Source: Candidatus Hydrogenedens sp. (GTDB taxonomy: Bacteria > Hydrogenedentota > Hydrogenedentia > Hydrogenedentales > Hydrogenedentaceae). Taken from it: a stretch of 64,000 nucleotides of DNA. The stretch lies in NCBI GenBank assembly GCA_035378955.1, contig DAOSUS010000009.1, positions 1 through 64,000 on the forward strand, in the 5' to 3' direction. The notes under the pieces were generated by a model. It saw nothing but the letters and a program-made list of their open reading frames with translations. It was not told where the DNA came from and searched no databases. Positions within the stretch are counted from its first letter, which is position 1; each line of letters starts with the position of its first letter. The position numbers were made by a program, and so were the translations under genes. Below, piece after piece: positions 35,806-45,826 of the stretch.

Positions 35806-36681
35806 ATGAAATTGTTATTCCCATATTTTTATATGTTATGTTCTGCTTTTTGTTTTTCCATTATGGCTGTTTGTGGAAGTGTAATTGGAACCAATCTTTC
35901 ATGGATTATAGTTGCTTTTTTCCGAATTGCTCCTACATTTATTTTTGTGGGAATAATAGCATTAATTCGTAAAGAAAAAATCCTTGTATTGAATTCACTT
36001 TCTTTATGGTTGCGAAGTATTTTAGGTACCATTGCGTTACTCTGTACCTTTTATTCTTTATCTCGAATGAATGCTACTGATGCTGTTACGATTTCTGCCA
36101 CAACTCCTATCTGGGTTACTCTCATTATGTACATCATATTTTCTGATAAAGTGCCTTCTTTATTCTGGGTATTTGTTATTTCTACTTTTTTAGGTATTTA
36201 TTTGATAGAAAAACCACAATTTCGAGGGGATTTTATCCCTATCTTTGTGGATTTTTTAGGAGCCATTTGTGCAGGGTCCGCAATGGTAAGTTTAAGTTTT
36301 TGTGGATTTATTACCCCTATAACTGTTGTCAGTCATTATAGTGCAGTTGCTTTAATGACAACCTTTTGTATATTCTATCTTTCAAAATCAGATATGCCCG
36401 TATTTACAGAAATTCTTGAGAAATATGGAGCATTACTTGTGGTAATAGGGTTAAGTGGAACATTGGGACAGATATTTTTAACATACGCTTATGGAACAGG
36501 AAAACCTCAGTGGATTTCAGTTACGGGATTAAGTCAGGTTGTTTTTACCACTTTATTCGAAATTTTCTTTAACAGACTGAAACTTAATTTAGGATTAATT
36601 TTAGGTATTATAGTAGTATTAACCTCAATTGCTTGTGTTATTATGATAAAGCATGACAAAAATTTGGCAGAAACTACATAA
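35806..36681 (+). CDS. EamA/DMT-family transporter
   Basis: The 291-residue protein has about ten hydrophobic helices in two halves, as in EamA drug/metabolite exporters (for example LLFPYFYMLCSAFCFSIMAV at the start). The segment DAVTISATTPIWVTLIMY is typical of the first half, and GTLGQIFLTYAYGTG of the second. It is transcribed divergently from the hydrolase pair across 66 bases. The transported molecule is unknown. Confidence 0.85.
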   Translation: MKLLFPYFYMLCSAFCFSIMAVCGSVIGTNLSWIIVAFFRIAPTFIFVGIIALIRKEKILVLNSLSLWLRSILGTIALLCTFYSLSRMNATDAVTISATTPIWVTLIMYIIFSDKVPSLFWVFVISTFLGIYLIEKPQFRGDFIPIFVDFLGAICAGSAMVSLSFCGFITPITVVSHYSAVALMTTFCIFYLSKSDMPVFTEILEKYGALLVVIGLSGTLGQIFLTYAYGTGKPQWISVTGLSQVVFTTLFEIFFNRLKLNLGLILGIIVVLTSIACVIMIKHDKNLAETT

Positions 36682-36704
36682 ACTAATATGAAAACTATTG
36701 TAGT

Positions 36705-37550
36705 ATGTCAACAATAAAAAATAGTAAAACGAATGGCGAGAAAAAACAAACTATAAAACTCTTATGGGCAACCGATATTCATTTAGACCACCTTTCCCCA
36801 GAACAAGGGGCTTCTTTTATTAAAGAGATGGCAGAACAGAAGCCTTCTGTAGCAGTAATTACAGGTGATATATCTACCGCAGAGACTGTGGATAAATGGT
36901 TGCTATATATGGATAGAGTTTTTACCTGTCCTGTATATTTTGTTTTAGGAAATCATGATTATTATCATGGTTCTATCGAACAAGTTCGACAAAAGGTGCG
37001 ACAGATTACGAGATATTCCCAGAGGGTGCGTTGGTTGCCTGAAGTTGGATTGGTTTCACTTACCCCCAATACGGTTCTAATTGGTTGTGATGGATGGGGA
37101 GATGCCCGTTTGGGAGATTTTGACCGTTCTGATACAAAAATGAGTGATTACATATTTATTAAAGAACTTGTAGGGTTGGATAGACCCCAAATTAAACAGG
37201 TGATTCAATCTTTAGGTAAAGATTCTGCAAATTACATCGCTCGTGCATTACCTGAGGCAATGAACCGTGCCCAATTTATCATCATTGCTACCCATGTGCC
37301 TCCTTTTGCAGAAGCCTGTTGGCACCAGGGAAGAAGAGGAGATGCAAAATGGTTACCCAACTACACCTGTGGTGCTATTGGTGAGGTAATCCAAGAAATG
37401 GCTGTAAGCAGTATGTATCATCAATTCCTGGTTTTATGTGGACATACACATGGCTTTGCCGATGTTCACATTTTACCCAACCTACATATTAAAGTAGGCG
37501 AAGTCGAATATGGTAAGCCTATTGTGCAAGATATTATTACTGTTTATTAA
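36705..37550 (+). CDS. Calcineurin-like metallophosphoesterase
   Basis: The 281-residue protein shows all metal-binding motifs of the fold: ATDIHLDH, GDIST, GNHDYY, THVPPF and GHTHGF. No signal peptide is present. The family cleaves phosphodiesters or phosphomonoesters; the substrate is not evident. It follows the EamA gene by 23 bases and may share its transcript. Confidence 0.9.
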   Translation: MSTIKNSKTNGEKKQTIKLLWATDIHLDHLSPEQGASFIKEMAEQKPSVAVITGDISTAETVDKWLLYMDRVFTCPVYFVLGNHDYYHGSIEQVRQKVRQITRYSQRVRWLPEVGLVSLTPNTVLIGCDGWGDARLGDFDRSDTKMSDYIFIKELVGLDRPQIKQVIQSLGKDSANYIARALPEAMNRAQFIIIATHVPPFAEACWHQGRRGDAKWLPNYTCGAIGEVIQEMAVSSMYHQFLVLCGHTHGFADVHILPNLHIKVGEVEYGKPIVQDIITVY

Positions 37551-37559
37551 GAGTTCGGT

Positions 37560-38513
37560 TTAGTGTTCATGAAATGATAGAGCATACGGAATTGCACTTA
37601 AACATTCTGCTACATATCGGTTTACGGGGGCTTTCCCTTCGTAGCGAATAAATTCAACATGTCCATCTAAATACAACACATTACAACCACCGGGGATATG
37701 ATTAAAATAACTTGCTTTATCGCCTATCCCAATAACATCAAACATAATCCATACACTGCTTTGTGCTTGTGCTTTAGTGGCTGGATTATTGATATCGGTA
37801 ATTAGAAATCTTTCAATACCTTCACGAAGTCTGTAAACGGTATCTCCACCGGCATTGCCATCAGGAGAAAGTCCAGGTATATCCATATCAGCAACGGCAT
37901 AGTTATGTGCCATAGCCCCTTGCATAGCCGTATAAGCAAGAGCACGCCATAACTGTCTACTTCCTATTTTTGTGGCTTGAAACGGTGCTAAATTTGTAGA
38001 AGGGTCATCCAATTCACAACGGTCAAAAACCCAACCTGTATATATGTAACTACTACAACCTAATCGAATACCTGCAGAATGTAATAAACCGCCTGAAGTA
38101 TTAACACAAGCATAATTTATAGTCCATTCACCTTTAGAATTCTTCAGGTTGTTTACTGAAACCGATGAATTGGATGGGCAAATAAGTATAGATGGGTCTG
38201 TTAAATATTCAGGATAAATTGTGGAAATTCGGGGGTTTAACCCATAGACATAATTGTATGTGCCTGTGGGAGTGAGAGTTTCACAATCATAGAGAGGTTC
38301 GGAATTGATAAGGATCATTGGAAACCGTTCTCCTTTGGCTTCACTGGAATACATCTTAAAAATCAGTCCCCATTGCTTTAAATTATTTTGGCAACTGGAC
38401 CTTCGTGCTGCTTCACGAGCCCGTGCTAAAGCCGGCAACAAAATAGCCGCCAAAATTCCAATTATGGCTATAACTACCAGTAATTCAATTAGGGTAAAAC
38501 CATGTTTTCTCAT
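37560..38513 (-). CDS. Prepilin-like protein with type IV N-terminal methylation site and H-X9-DG tail
   Basis: The 317-residue protein starts with a short leader and the prepilin peptidase site [19 protein letters not shown] (Gly before Phe, Glu at position 5 of the mature form). A globular, Cys-rich domain of the DUF1559 style follows. Near the C terminus is [18 protein letters not shown], matching the H-x9-DG motif of this family. Such proteins are abundant in Planctomycetota, Lentisphaerota and Hydrogenedentota-like genomes. They may be pseudopilins of a secretion system, but no pilus genes are nearby. Confidence 0.9.
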   Translation of the reverse strand: MRKHGFTLIELLVVIAIIGILAAILLPALARAREAARRSSCQNNLKQWGLIFKMYSSEAKGERFPMILINSEPLYDCETLTPTGTYNYVYGLNPRISTIYPEYLTDPSILICPSNSSVSVNNLKNSKGEWTINYACVNTSGGLLHSAGIRLGCSSYIYTGWVFDRCELDDPSTNLAPFQATKIGSRQLWRALAYTAMQGAMAHNYAVADMDIPGLSPDGNAGGDTVYRLREGIERFLITDINNPATKAQAQSSVWIMFDVIGIGDKASYFNHIPGGCNVLYLDGHVEFIRYEGKAPVNRYVAECLSAIPYALSFHEH

Positions 38514-38611
38514 TATATTACTCCTTATAATTAAACAATGTTAAACTTGTAAAAATAATAATTAACAATGACGAAAAAGGAAAAATAGATATAATTAAGG
38601 CAGGTAATTTT

Positions 38612-38947
38612 TTAATTATAAGAAGGGGGACCCCGATGTGAATTAGGCTGGATGATGATTCTTATAGAACTGGTTTTAGGTTTTAAGAATATAGTTTTCC
38701 TGAAGTTGTATTTAACAAGAGTAAAAAACAACAGTGAAATAAGAAGGGGAGTGAACATTAAAATTCGGAAAGGTCCTTTTCCCTCTTTACCACCAAAAGA
38801 TTTCTCCCAGATACCAGGTAGTAAACCATGAAGAACTGCAATTAGAAGATACAAAGCAAGTGCTATACAAACAAACTTTATTAAGTTTTGATTGTTTATA
38901 GCCACTTTTCCTATTGTAAATTTATATGTTTTTTTCTTCTTATTCAT
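38612..38947 (-). CDS. Small predicted membrane protein, function unknown
   Basis: From ATG 38947 the protein has about 111 residues with two hydrophobic segments (FVCIALALYLLIAVLHGLL and ILMFTPLLISLLFFTLV) separated by a Gly-Lys-rich loop, and a basic end. An in-frame TTG at 39022 would add 25 polar residues. Neither start has a clear ribosome-binding site. It lies between the prepilin-like gene and mcsA, and the reading frame is open but unsupported by any family I recognise. Confidence 0.5.
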   Translation of the reverse strand: MNKKKKTYKFTIGKVAINNQNLIKFVCIALALYLLIAVLHGLLPGIWEKSFGGKEGKGPFRILMFTPLLISLLFFTLVKYNFRKTIFLKPKTSSIRIIIQPNSHRGPPSYN

Positions 38948-39068
38948 TGTGGAGGTGTTTTTAATTATAGAATGAAAATTTGAGTTAGATTTATTGTAGA
39001 TAATTTTACTCTCTTTCCTCAAATTTTAAACCTATATACAAAACTTACTGATGTGAAGGGGATATACT

Positions 39069-39082
39069 TATAATGTTATAAT
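39069..39082 (+). promoter_or_regulatory. Candidate -10 region for the mcsA-mcsB-clpC operon
   Basis: Two TATAAT hexamers occur at 39069-39074 and 39077-39082, 26-34 bases upstream of the mcsA start. A convincing -35 was not found. No tandem AGGTCAAA-type CtsR operator is visible in this region. Confidence 0.35.
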
Positions 39083-39107
39083 TATATAAATATTAAAGGA
39101 ACACGGA

Positions 39108-39635
39108 ATGCTTTGTCAGAGATGTCATAAAAAACTTGCTTCAGTCCGATATGCGGAAGTAATTGATGGTCATGTAACAGAAATTCATTTATGCCCCGAC
39201 TGTTTACTGGAAATTCAGAAAAATCCGAAGGGGTTTAACTTTGCTTCAGTTGAACCCCAAGTTAAAGAACGACATGAAGAGCCAGAGGAGATTGTAAAGA
39301 GGTCAAAGACTAAAACTTTGTGTTCGGTTTGTGGAACACAAATTAATTATATTCAAGAAAAATATAAAGTGGGTTGTTTTACTTGCTACAAAACTTTCGG
39401 ACCTGAAATTGAATCTATCCTTGAAGTTATTCAGGGAGGGAGTTCCCATATAGGTAAAAAACTAAATTATGCTAATGATGAAGAACGGATTCAGGCTCAA
39501 ATCCTGCTCGATACAAAAAAGGCATTAATACGACAAGCCATTAAATCGGAGGATTATGAATCTGCAGCAAAATTGCGTGATGAAATTTTAGACTTAGAAA
39601 AAATGCTATCTTCATGGAAAATAGGTAAAAATTAA
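39108..39635 (+). CDS. mcsA: McsA-like zinc-binding activator of McsB/ClpC, with UVR motif
   Basis: The 175-residue protein has the McsA layout: an N-terminal pair of CxxC (CQRCHKK and CPDC), a second zinc site (CSVCGTQ and CFTCYKTF) and a C-terminal UVR motif (EDYESAAKLRDEILDLEKML). In Firmicutes McsA stimulates the arginine kinase McsB and helps deliver substrates to ClpC. It is 3 bases upstream of the McsB homologue, so translation is probably coupled. All zinc ligands appear to be kept. Confidence 0.92.
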   Translation: MLCQRCHKKLASVRYAEVIDGHVTEIHLCPDCLLEIQKNPKGFNFASVEPQVKERHEEPEEIVKRSKTKTLCSVCGTQINYIQEKYKVGCFTCYKTFGPEIESILEVIQGGSSHIGKKLNYANDEERIQAQILLDTKKALIRQAIKSEDYESAAKLRDEILDLEKMLSSWKIGKN

Positions 39636-39638
39636 CTT

Positions 39639-40781
39639 ATGATGATGAAAACATGGGTCGAAAATAAGCCAGTTTGGTGGAAAGAAGAAGTATATGGTGC
39701 ACCTGTATCTATTTTAACCGTAGGAACATTATGTCGCAATGTTGCAGGTTTCTTTTTCCCTATGAGAATGAGTGAAGAAGAAAAACAGCGACTTGAGGAT
39801 TTACTGAAGGAAAAATCTCTCCGATTGGATGGGGTTTCCATAGATGATTACATTAGTTTTGCGGGAATTTCTCCGCGAGAAAATCTGTTTTTGTCAGAGC
39901 GTTTTCTTGTATCTTATGATTTGCTTTCCGGGATTGGACATCGAGGAGCATTTATTAGCAAAGACCAACGTTTTTCTGTAATGGTAAATGCAGGAGAACA
40001 TATTGCTTTCCGTGTTGTGTTTGCTGGGCTTCAAGTAGAAAAAGTTTGGGAACTCTTGAATCAGGTAGATGATAGTATCAGTTCTTCTGTAGATTATATG
40101 ACCGACCCACGCTTAGGTTTTTTGACTTCAGATTTAAACCTCATCGGAACAGGGTTAAAATTATTTACTATACTCCACCTTCCCGGTTTAGCAAGAACAG
40201 GAAGTATTATGCTCTGGGAAGAAAAATTAAAATCGTTAGGTTTTTACCTTAAAGGTATAAGAACAGGACCTCCTGCAGATGCACGACCTCTGGCGATACC
40301 CAAACACCTAATTGAGCAGGGTTTCCATAGCTCTTTATCGTCTCCTGTTGCTGTAGGTTTGATTGAAACTGTGGGTAGTTTATTTGTAATTGGCAATAGA
40401 TATACTTTAGGTTTTTCTGAGGCGGAGATAGTTTTTTCCTTATCTCATATGGTTAGTGAGATAACAAAAGCAGAAATGGATGCAAGGCAAAAACTACTTG
40501 CATCCAGTAAACTAACATTAGAAGATATGGTAGGCAGAGCCGAAGGTGTTGCCAAAGGAGCCCGATTTTTAGAATTTCCGGAAGCAATAGAATTGTGGTC
40601 TGCTCTGCAGTTAGGTTTTTCCTTAAATTTAACATCAAACTCAATTTCCTCATTACCGTTATCTTTGTTGTTTGAACTTCAAGGAGGGCATATTATTGTA
40701 AATTTGACTTCTAATGGTAATAACACAATAAAGATGAGTTTGATGCGTGCCAATCGATTTAAAGAAATATTTAATAATTAA
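39639..40781 (+). CDS. mcsB: McsB-like ATP:guanido phosphotransferase-family protein, probably catalytically dead
   Basis: The 380-residue protein aligns along its length with protein-arginine kinase McsB: WWKEE at the start, NxxxxFFFPMRMSEEE, VMVNAGEH, FLTSxxxxxGTGL, HLPGL, GNRYTLG and EDMVGRAEGVAKGAR. The expected active-site segments differ. The SSRIR ATP-binding arginines correspond to V28 and T30, NEEDH reads NAGEH (117-121), and CPTNxGTGLR reads DLNLIGTGLK (165-174). An insertion of about 30 residues lies near 211-240. This suggests a pseudokinase retained as an adaptor. Position between mcsA and clpC supports the family call; the consequence is inferred. Confidence 0.88.
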   Translation: MMMKTWVENKPVWWKEEVYGAPVSILTVGTLCRNVAGFFFPMRMSEEEKQRLEDLLKEKSLRLDGVSIDDYISFAGISPRENLFLSERFLVSYDLLSGIGHRGAFISKDQRFSVMVNAGEHIAFRVVFAGLQVEKVWELLNQVDDSISSSVDYMTDPRLGFLTSDLNLIGTGLKLFTILHLPGLARTGSIMLWEEKLKSLGFYLKGIRTGPPADARPLAIPKHLIEQGFHSSLSSPVAVGLIETVGSLFVIGNRYTLGFSEAEIVFSLSHMVSEITKAEMDARQKLLASSKLTLEDMVGRAEGVAKGARFLEFPEAIELWSALQLGFSLNLTSNSISSLPLSLLFELQGGHIIVNLTSNGNNTIKMSLMRANRFKEIFNN

Positions 40782-40817
40782 TTATTCATAAAAATATATT
40801 TTCAGGGAGAAAAATAA

Positions 40818-43319
40818 ATGTTGTGGGAACGCTTCACAGAGAGAGCCCGACATGTAATAGCGGTTGCTCGAACAGAAGCCTCGAAAAGGGGCAGTGAATA
40901 TGTCCGAACCGAACATATTCTCTTTGCTCTTTGTCTTGAAGTTGAAGGGATTGCTGCAAAAGCCTTAATGAATATGGGAGTGGATTTAGAACAAATAACG
41001 CAAGAAATCGAACATCGAAGCCCACAAGGACCTGCTTTACTTATATCAGAAGAAATAACATACACTCCCCGTGCAAAAAAAGTATTAGAAATGGCAGCGG
41101 AGGAGGCTCATCGTTTTAATCATACTTATATTGGGACAGAACATATACTTTTAGGGCTAATCAAAGAAGGGGAAAGTGTCGCTGCTAAATTATTGGCAGA
41201 GTTTGGTGTGGATTTAAATCGAGCACAAACAGAAATTATGAAACTACTTGGAGAGCATGGTAAATCCGGTGGTAAAAGTGAAATGTATGAACGAAAGAAA
41301 TCATCAACGCCGGCTCTTGATACATTTGGCAGAGACCTGACCTTTTTAGCAAGGGAAGGAAAATTAGACCCCGTAATTGGTAGGGAAACGGAGATAGAGC
41401 GTGTTGTGCAAATATTAAGTAGAAGAACCAAGAACAATCCCATTTTAATCGGAGAGGCTGGCGTAGGTAAGACCGCAATTGTAGAAGGACTTGCTCAGGC
41501 TATTATTAATGGAAATGTTCCCGATTTACTTCTTAATAAAAGAGTATTGACATTGGATTTAGGGTCTGTTATTGCAGGAACAAAATATCGAGGACAATTT
41601 GAAGAACGATTAAAAAGTGTAATGAGAGAAATTCAAAGGGAAGACAATATAATCCTTTTTATTGACGAGATACATACTATTGTTGGTGCTGGTGCTGCTG
41701 AAGGAGCTGTGGACGCAGCCAATATGTTAAAACCTGCGCTTGCACGAGGAGAACTACAATGTATTGGTGCTACAACTGCCGATGAATATCGGAAATATAT
41801 TGAAAAAGATGCTGCTTTAGCAAGACGCTTTCAAACAATTTTTGTTGAAGCCCCTTCTCCCGAAGAAACCATAAGAATTTTAATGGGACTTCGAGATAAA
41901 TATGAAGCCCATCACAAAGTTAAGTATATGGATGATGCTATTATTGCTGCGGTAAAACTTTCCGACCAATACATCACGGACCGTTATTTGCCCGATAAAG
42001 CAATAGATGTGCTGGATGAAGCAGGTAGTCGTGTCCGACTGCAAATAACCACACGTCCCAAAGAATTAAAGGAATTAGAAACAGAAATAGAAAAAGTAAC
42101 GCAAGAAAAAGAAATAGCAATAAAACATCAGGAATTTGAAAAGGCAGCTTCGCTGAGGGATAAAGAACGCCGTCTGCAAGCCCAGTATCAGGAAAAGAAG
42201 AAAGAATGGGAATTGCAGAGAGATTCTTCTCAGGCAATTGTAACATCAGAAGATATTGCTTATGTTGTGTCCAAATGGACAGGTGTTCCCCTTACCAAAA
42301 TTGGAGAAACAGAAACCGAACGATTACTTCGTATGCGAGATGAATTGCATAAATCTATTGTAGGGCAAGACATGGCTATTGACGCAATTACCCGAGCCAT
42401 ACAAAGGTCAAGAGCCGGTATAAGACATAGCAATCGCCCGGTGGGTTCCTTCCTTTTCTTAGGTCCCACAGGTGTAGGTAAAACACTCCTTGCTAAGAAA
42501 CTGGCAGAGTTTTTGTTCGGAGATGAACGAGCATTAATTACATTAGATATGTCAGAATACATGGAAAAATTTACTGTATCCCGTTTAATGGGTGCTCCTC
42601 CGGGATATATTGGTTATGATGAAGGGGGTCAACTTACAGAACAGGTGCGAAGAAGACCTTACTCAGTTGTATTATTCGATGAAATAGAAAAGGCTCACCC
42701 AGACATATTTAATGCACTACTTCAGATTCTTGAAGAAGGTCAGATGACAGATGGAAGTGGAAGAAAAATAGATTTCAAAAATACAGTTATTGTATTGACA
42801 TCCAATATCGGTGCCCGTAAGATAGGGAAATCAACTTCATTAGGATTCCAGAAAGATTCTGTTGAGGAAGAATATGAAAAAATGCGGGACCGTGTTATGG
42901 AAGAGGTTCGGAAAACTTTTAATCCCGAGTTTTTAAATAGGTTAGATGAAATTTTAGTATTTCATAGGCTTACTCAAGAAGAATTAGAAAAAATTGTTGA
43001 TATACAGATAGCCGAAGTTGCTAATAAATTAAGTGAGAAACAGGTAAAATTAGAAATTACACCTGAAGCGAAAAAATTCCTTGTGCAAATTAGTAGCAGT
43101 GAAGAATATGGGGCTCGACCTTTAAGACGGGCTATACAACAAAATATAGAAGACCCCCTTGCAGAGAAGTTACTTATTGGCGATATTAAAGAAGGAAATA
43201 CTATACTAATTAAAGTTTCTGAGGATAATAAAAAATTAGAATTTGCTCAGAAAGAAAACGAATTTGAAAATCAGTTGCAAAAAAACGATAATAATACAGT
43301 AAAATTAATAAGTAATTAA
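40818..43319 (+). CDS. clpC: ClpC-type AAA+ unfoldase of the Clp protease
   Basis: The 833-residue Hsp100 protein has a double Clp N-domain (TEHILFAL and GTEHILLGL, with E32 and E108). AAA-1 has Walker A GEAGVGKT (212-219), and the middle region holds a UVR motif ([17 protein letters not shown]). AAA-2 has Walker A GPTGVGKT and DMSEYMEKF. ClpC unfolds proteins for ClpP and works with McsA/McsB in Firmicutes. Both glutamates that bind phosphoarginine in Bacillus ClpC are conserved. It ends the mcsA-mcsB-clpC run, 36 bases after mcsB; no clpP gene is here. Confidence 0.96.
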   Translation: MLWERFTERARHVIAVARTEASKRGSEYVRTEHILFALCLEVEGIAAKALMNMGVDLEQITQEIEHRSPQGPALLISEEITYTPRAKKVLEMAAEEAHRFNHTYIGTEHILLGLIKEGESVAAKLLAEFGVDLNRAQTEIMKLLGEHGKSGGKSEMYERKKSSTPALDTFGRDLTFLAREGKLDPVIGRETEIERVVQILSRRTKNNPILIGEAGVGKTAIVEGLAQAIINGNVPDLLLNKRVLTLDLGSVIAGTKYRGQFEERLKSVMREIQREDNIILFIDEIHTIVGAGAAEGAVDAANMLKPALARGELQCIGATTADEYRKYIEKDAALARRFQTIFVEAPSPEETIRILMGLRDKYEAHHKVKYMDDAIIAAVKLSDQYITDRYLPDKAIDVLDEAGSRVRLQITTRPKELKELETEIEKVTQEKEIAIKHQEFEKAASLRDKERRLQAQYQEKKKEWELQRDSSQAIVTSEDIAYVVSKWTGVPLTKIGETETERLLRMRDELHKSIVGQDMAIDAITRAIQRSRAGIRHSNRPVGSFLFLGPTGVGKTLLAKKLAEFLFGDERALITLDMSEYMEKFTVSRLMGAPPGYIGYDEGGQLTEQVRRRPYSVVLFDEIEKAHPDIFNALLQILEEGQMTDGSGRKIDFKNTVIVLTSNIGARKIGKSTSLGFQKDSVEEEYEKMRDRVMEEVRKTFNPEFLNRLDEILVFHRLTQEELEKIVDIQIAEVANKLSEKQVKLEITPEAKKFLVQISSSEEYGARPLRRAIQQNIEDPLAEKLLIGDIKEGNTILIKVSEDNKKLEFAQKENEFENQLQKNDNNTVKLISN

Positions 43320-43382
43320 TTAGGGCTTACTGTAGGCAAAACATTGAAAATAAATTAACAAACTAATAAAGGGATTTGTTAA

Positions 43383-45698
43383 ATGTTTAAAATAAGATAT
43401 ATGTATGTGGGCTGTTTTTTCGTTATCATTCTATTTTGCGGTAATGTTATGGCTCAATTAGAGGAATATGCCGGAAAAGAAGTAGTTTCTGTTCAGGTAA
43501 AAGGATTAGAAAAAATTAATGAGCAGGTAGTATTAGGACAGGTAGAAACGAAAACAGGACAAAACTTAAATCCTCGTTCTATCGCAAGAGATTTAAAAAG
43601 AATTTATGGGCTGGGTTATTTTGTAAAAGTTGACGCCGAGGTTACTCCAGAGGGAAATGGAGTAAAAGTTGTATTCGTTGTTGAAGAAGAACGAAGAATC
43701 GCAGATGTTAAAATAATTGGTTGTAAAAAAATAAAACCCCGCGCTATAGAACCAACTTTGAAACAAAAACGAGGGGCTTCTTTTATTCCAGAATTATGTG
43801 AAGAAGATAGAAAGTCTATTATCAATATGTACCAGGGGAAAGGTTATGCAAATACGAAAGTTGATATTATAACAGAAAAAATAGACCCTGGACTTGTCCG
43901 AATTATTTATTCTATTGATGAAGGGAAAAAAGCCCGTATTAAGGAAATAGAAATCGAAGGGAATAGCGCTTTATCAGACCGACAGATTAAAAAGGCAATG
44001 AAAACAAGACCTGCCTGGTGGTTTTTAGGTGGAAAGTATGATGAAACAAAGTTTGAAAACGATTTGGACAATGTCGTGAACAAATATGGAGATAATGGAT
44101 ATTTAGATGCAAAAGTGACTCATACGGATGTTCTTTATACGGATGGTGGTAAAAAACTAAAAATAAAATTATTTGTAGAAGAGGGTGAACAATACAAAGT
44201 CAAGTCAATCCAATACGCCAATAATAGTGTGTTTGACAATGATGAATTTGAAAAAGAGATAAAGGTAAAGCCCGAAGATATTCACAATAAAGGACAGGTT
44301 GCCAAAGATGCCCAAAAATTAGAAATTAAATATCGCGATAGTGGTTATGTGGATGCAACAGTTACACCCCAAGTGTCCAAAGATGAACAAAATAAAACAA
44401 CAAATATCGCATACAATATATCCGAAGGAGAATTGAAATATATTAAACAAATAGATGTTACCGGCAACGATGTTACCCAAGATAATGTAATTCGCAGTCA
44501 AATGTTAATAAAACCCGGTGAAAGGTATGACGGTTCCTCTATAGAATCCAGTAAGCTAAGACTTGAAAATACAGATTACTTTGATAAGGTTCGTATTACA
44601 CTTACAGATGATGATGTTGACCCAAGATATTCCAATTTACTTGTAGATGTAGAAGAAGGTAAAACTAATACATTTTTGTTCGGAGCAGGTTATAGCACAG
44701 ATGAAGGTATTGGTGGATTTGCACAACTTCGCCTGAGAAACTTTGACATTACAAATTGGCCTCACTTCTCCGGTGGAGGACAACAATTTTCTGCCCGTGT
44801 TCACCTGGGAGATAGAAGAGACCGTTATAATGTAAGTTTTACAGACCCTGAAATCTTTGGTTATCCCATATCTTTGGGTGTTGACCTTTATAATGAATCC
44901 TATTGGGTAAGAGGTGGTGCTGATTATCGCGAAAATCAGGCAGGCGGACAAATCCGATTTGGAAAGGCTCTTTCATTATATAATACTGCCCGCTTATCTT
45001 TCCGTGTAGAAGATGTAGATATTAGTGATTTGCCATGGTTTGTTAATAGAGAAATTCGCCGACAAACAGAGAATTCAACCACAGTTAGTACCGTGTTGAG
45101 TCTTGAAAGAAATACTTTAGACCGTCCCAGAGACCCTTCTCGTGGCATTAATGCTATTTTAAGTTCAGAACTTGCAGGGCTTGGCGGTGACAATAATTTT
45201 GTGAAATTACAATTCGATTTGTCATGGTTTAAAGCATTAGACAAAAATCAAAAATGGGTCTTAATGTTAAGAACTCGTGAAGGCTGGATGACAGAATATG
45301 GCGATTCTGATTATATCCCACTGATTTATAGATTCTATGCGGGTGGAACTACGACAGTCCGTGGTTATGACTATCGCGATATAGGACCTAAGATTCGTGA
45401 GTATGGCTGGTTTGGAGATTGGATTGCAGAAGGAGGAAATCTCCGTCTGGTTAATAATTTAGAATTAAAGTATAAATTAACAAACATGATTCGTATCTAC
45501 TCCTTTGTAGATATGGGTGGTGTATGGAAAGATGAGGATGACCTTGATTTATCAGATTTGAGATATAGTGCCGGTCTTGGTTTAGGAGCTGAAATTCCAA
45601 AATTTGGTCCTATTCGTATAGATTATGGTATACCGCTTAATCCAGATGAAGACCAAGGAAGCGGTAAATTACATTTGACCACAGGTTTACAGTTTTAA
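43383..45698 (+). CDS. bamA: Outer-membrane protein assembly factor BamA
   Basis: The 771-residue Omp85 protein has a signal peptide ending near NVMAQ, then five POTRA domains (about residues 35-415, for example KEVVSVQVKGLEKINEQVV) and a C-terminal beta-barrel. The barrel carries the VRGYDYRD motif (the conserved VRG(F/Y) loop) and ends in LTTGLQF, with a C-terminal Phe. BamA inserts beta-barrel proteins into the outer membrane. It is first in a conserved bamA-ompH-lpxD-lpxC order, which shows that the cell is a diderm. Confidence 0.96.
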   Translation: MFKIRYMYVGCFFVIILFCGNVMAQLEEYAGKEVVSVQVKGLEKINEQVVLGQVETKTGQNLNPRSIARDLKRIYGLGYFVKVDAEVTPEGNGVKVVFVVEEERRIADVKIIGCKKIKPRAIEPTLKQKRGASFIPELCEEDRKSIINMYQGKGYANTKVDIITEKIDPGLVRIIYSIDEGKKARIKEIEIEGNSALSDRQIKKAMKTRPAWWFLGGKYDETKFENDLDNVVNKYGDNGYLDAKVTHTDVLYTDGGKKLKIKLFVEEGEQYKVKSIQYANNSVFDNDEFEKEIKVKPEDIHNKGQVAKDAQKLEIKYRDSGYVDATVTPQVSKDEQNKTTNIAYNISEGELKYIKQIDVTGNDVTQDNVIRSQMLIKPGERYDGSSIESSKLRLENTDYFDKVRITLTDDDVDPRYSNLLVDVEEGKTNTFLFGAGYSTDEGIGGFAQLRLRNFDITNWPHFSGGGQQFSARVHLGDRRDRYNVSFTDPEIFGYPISLGVDLYNESYWVRGGADYRENQAGGQIRFGKALSLYNTARLSFRVEDVDISDLPWFVNREIRRQTENSTTVSTVLSLERNTLDRPRDPSRGINAILSSELAGLGGDNNFVKLQFDLSWFKALDKNQKWVLMLRTREGWMTEYGDSDYIPLIYRFYAGGTTTVRGYDYRDIGPKIREYGWFGDWIAEGGNLRLVNNLELKYKLTNMIRIYSFVDMGGVWKDEDDLDLSDLRYSAGLGLGAEIPKFGPIRIDYGIPLNPDEDQGSGKLHLTTGLQF

Positions 45699-45826
45699 TT
45701 CTCCACATAGTTAAAAGTTACTTTTCTTTATCATAGGAGATAATGAAATTTAAAATAAAAATGTGATATACTTTCGTTAATTATATTGAATTGTTAATTA
45801 ACCCTATTAAAAAGAAAGGAAAAGTT

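Noticed and set aside
37560..38513. The prepilin-like gene as a marker of a type IV pilus operon here
   Set aside because: No pilus ATPase, inner membrane or peptidase gene lies nearby. Free-standing genes of this family are typical of the suspected lineage.
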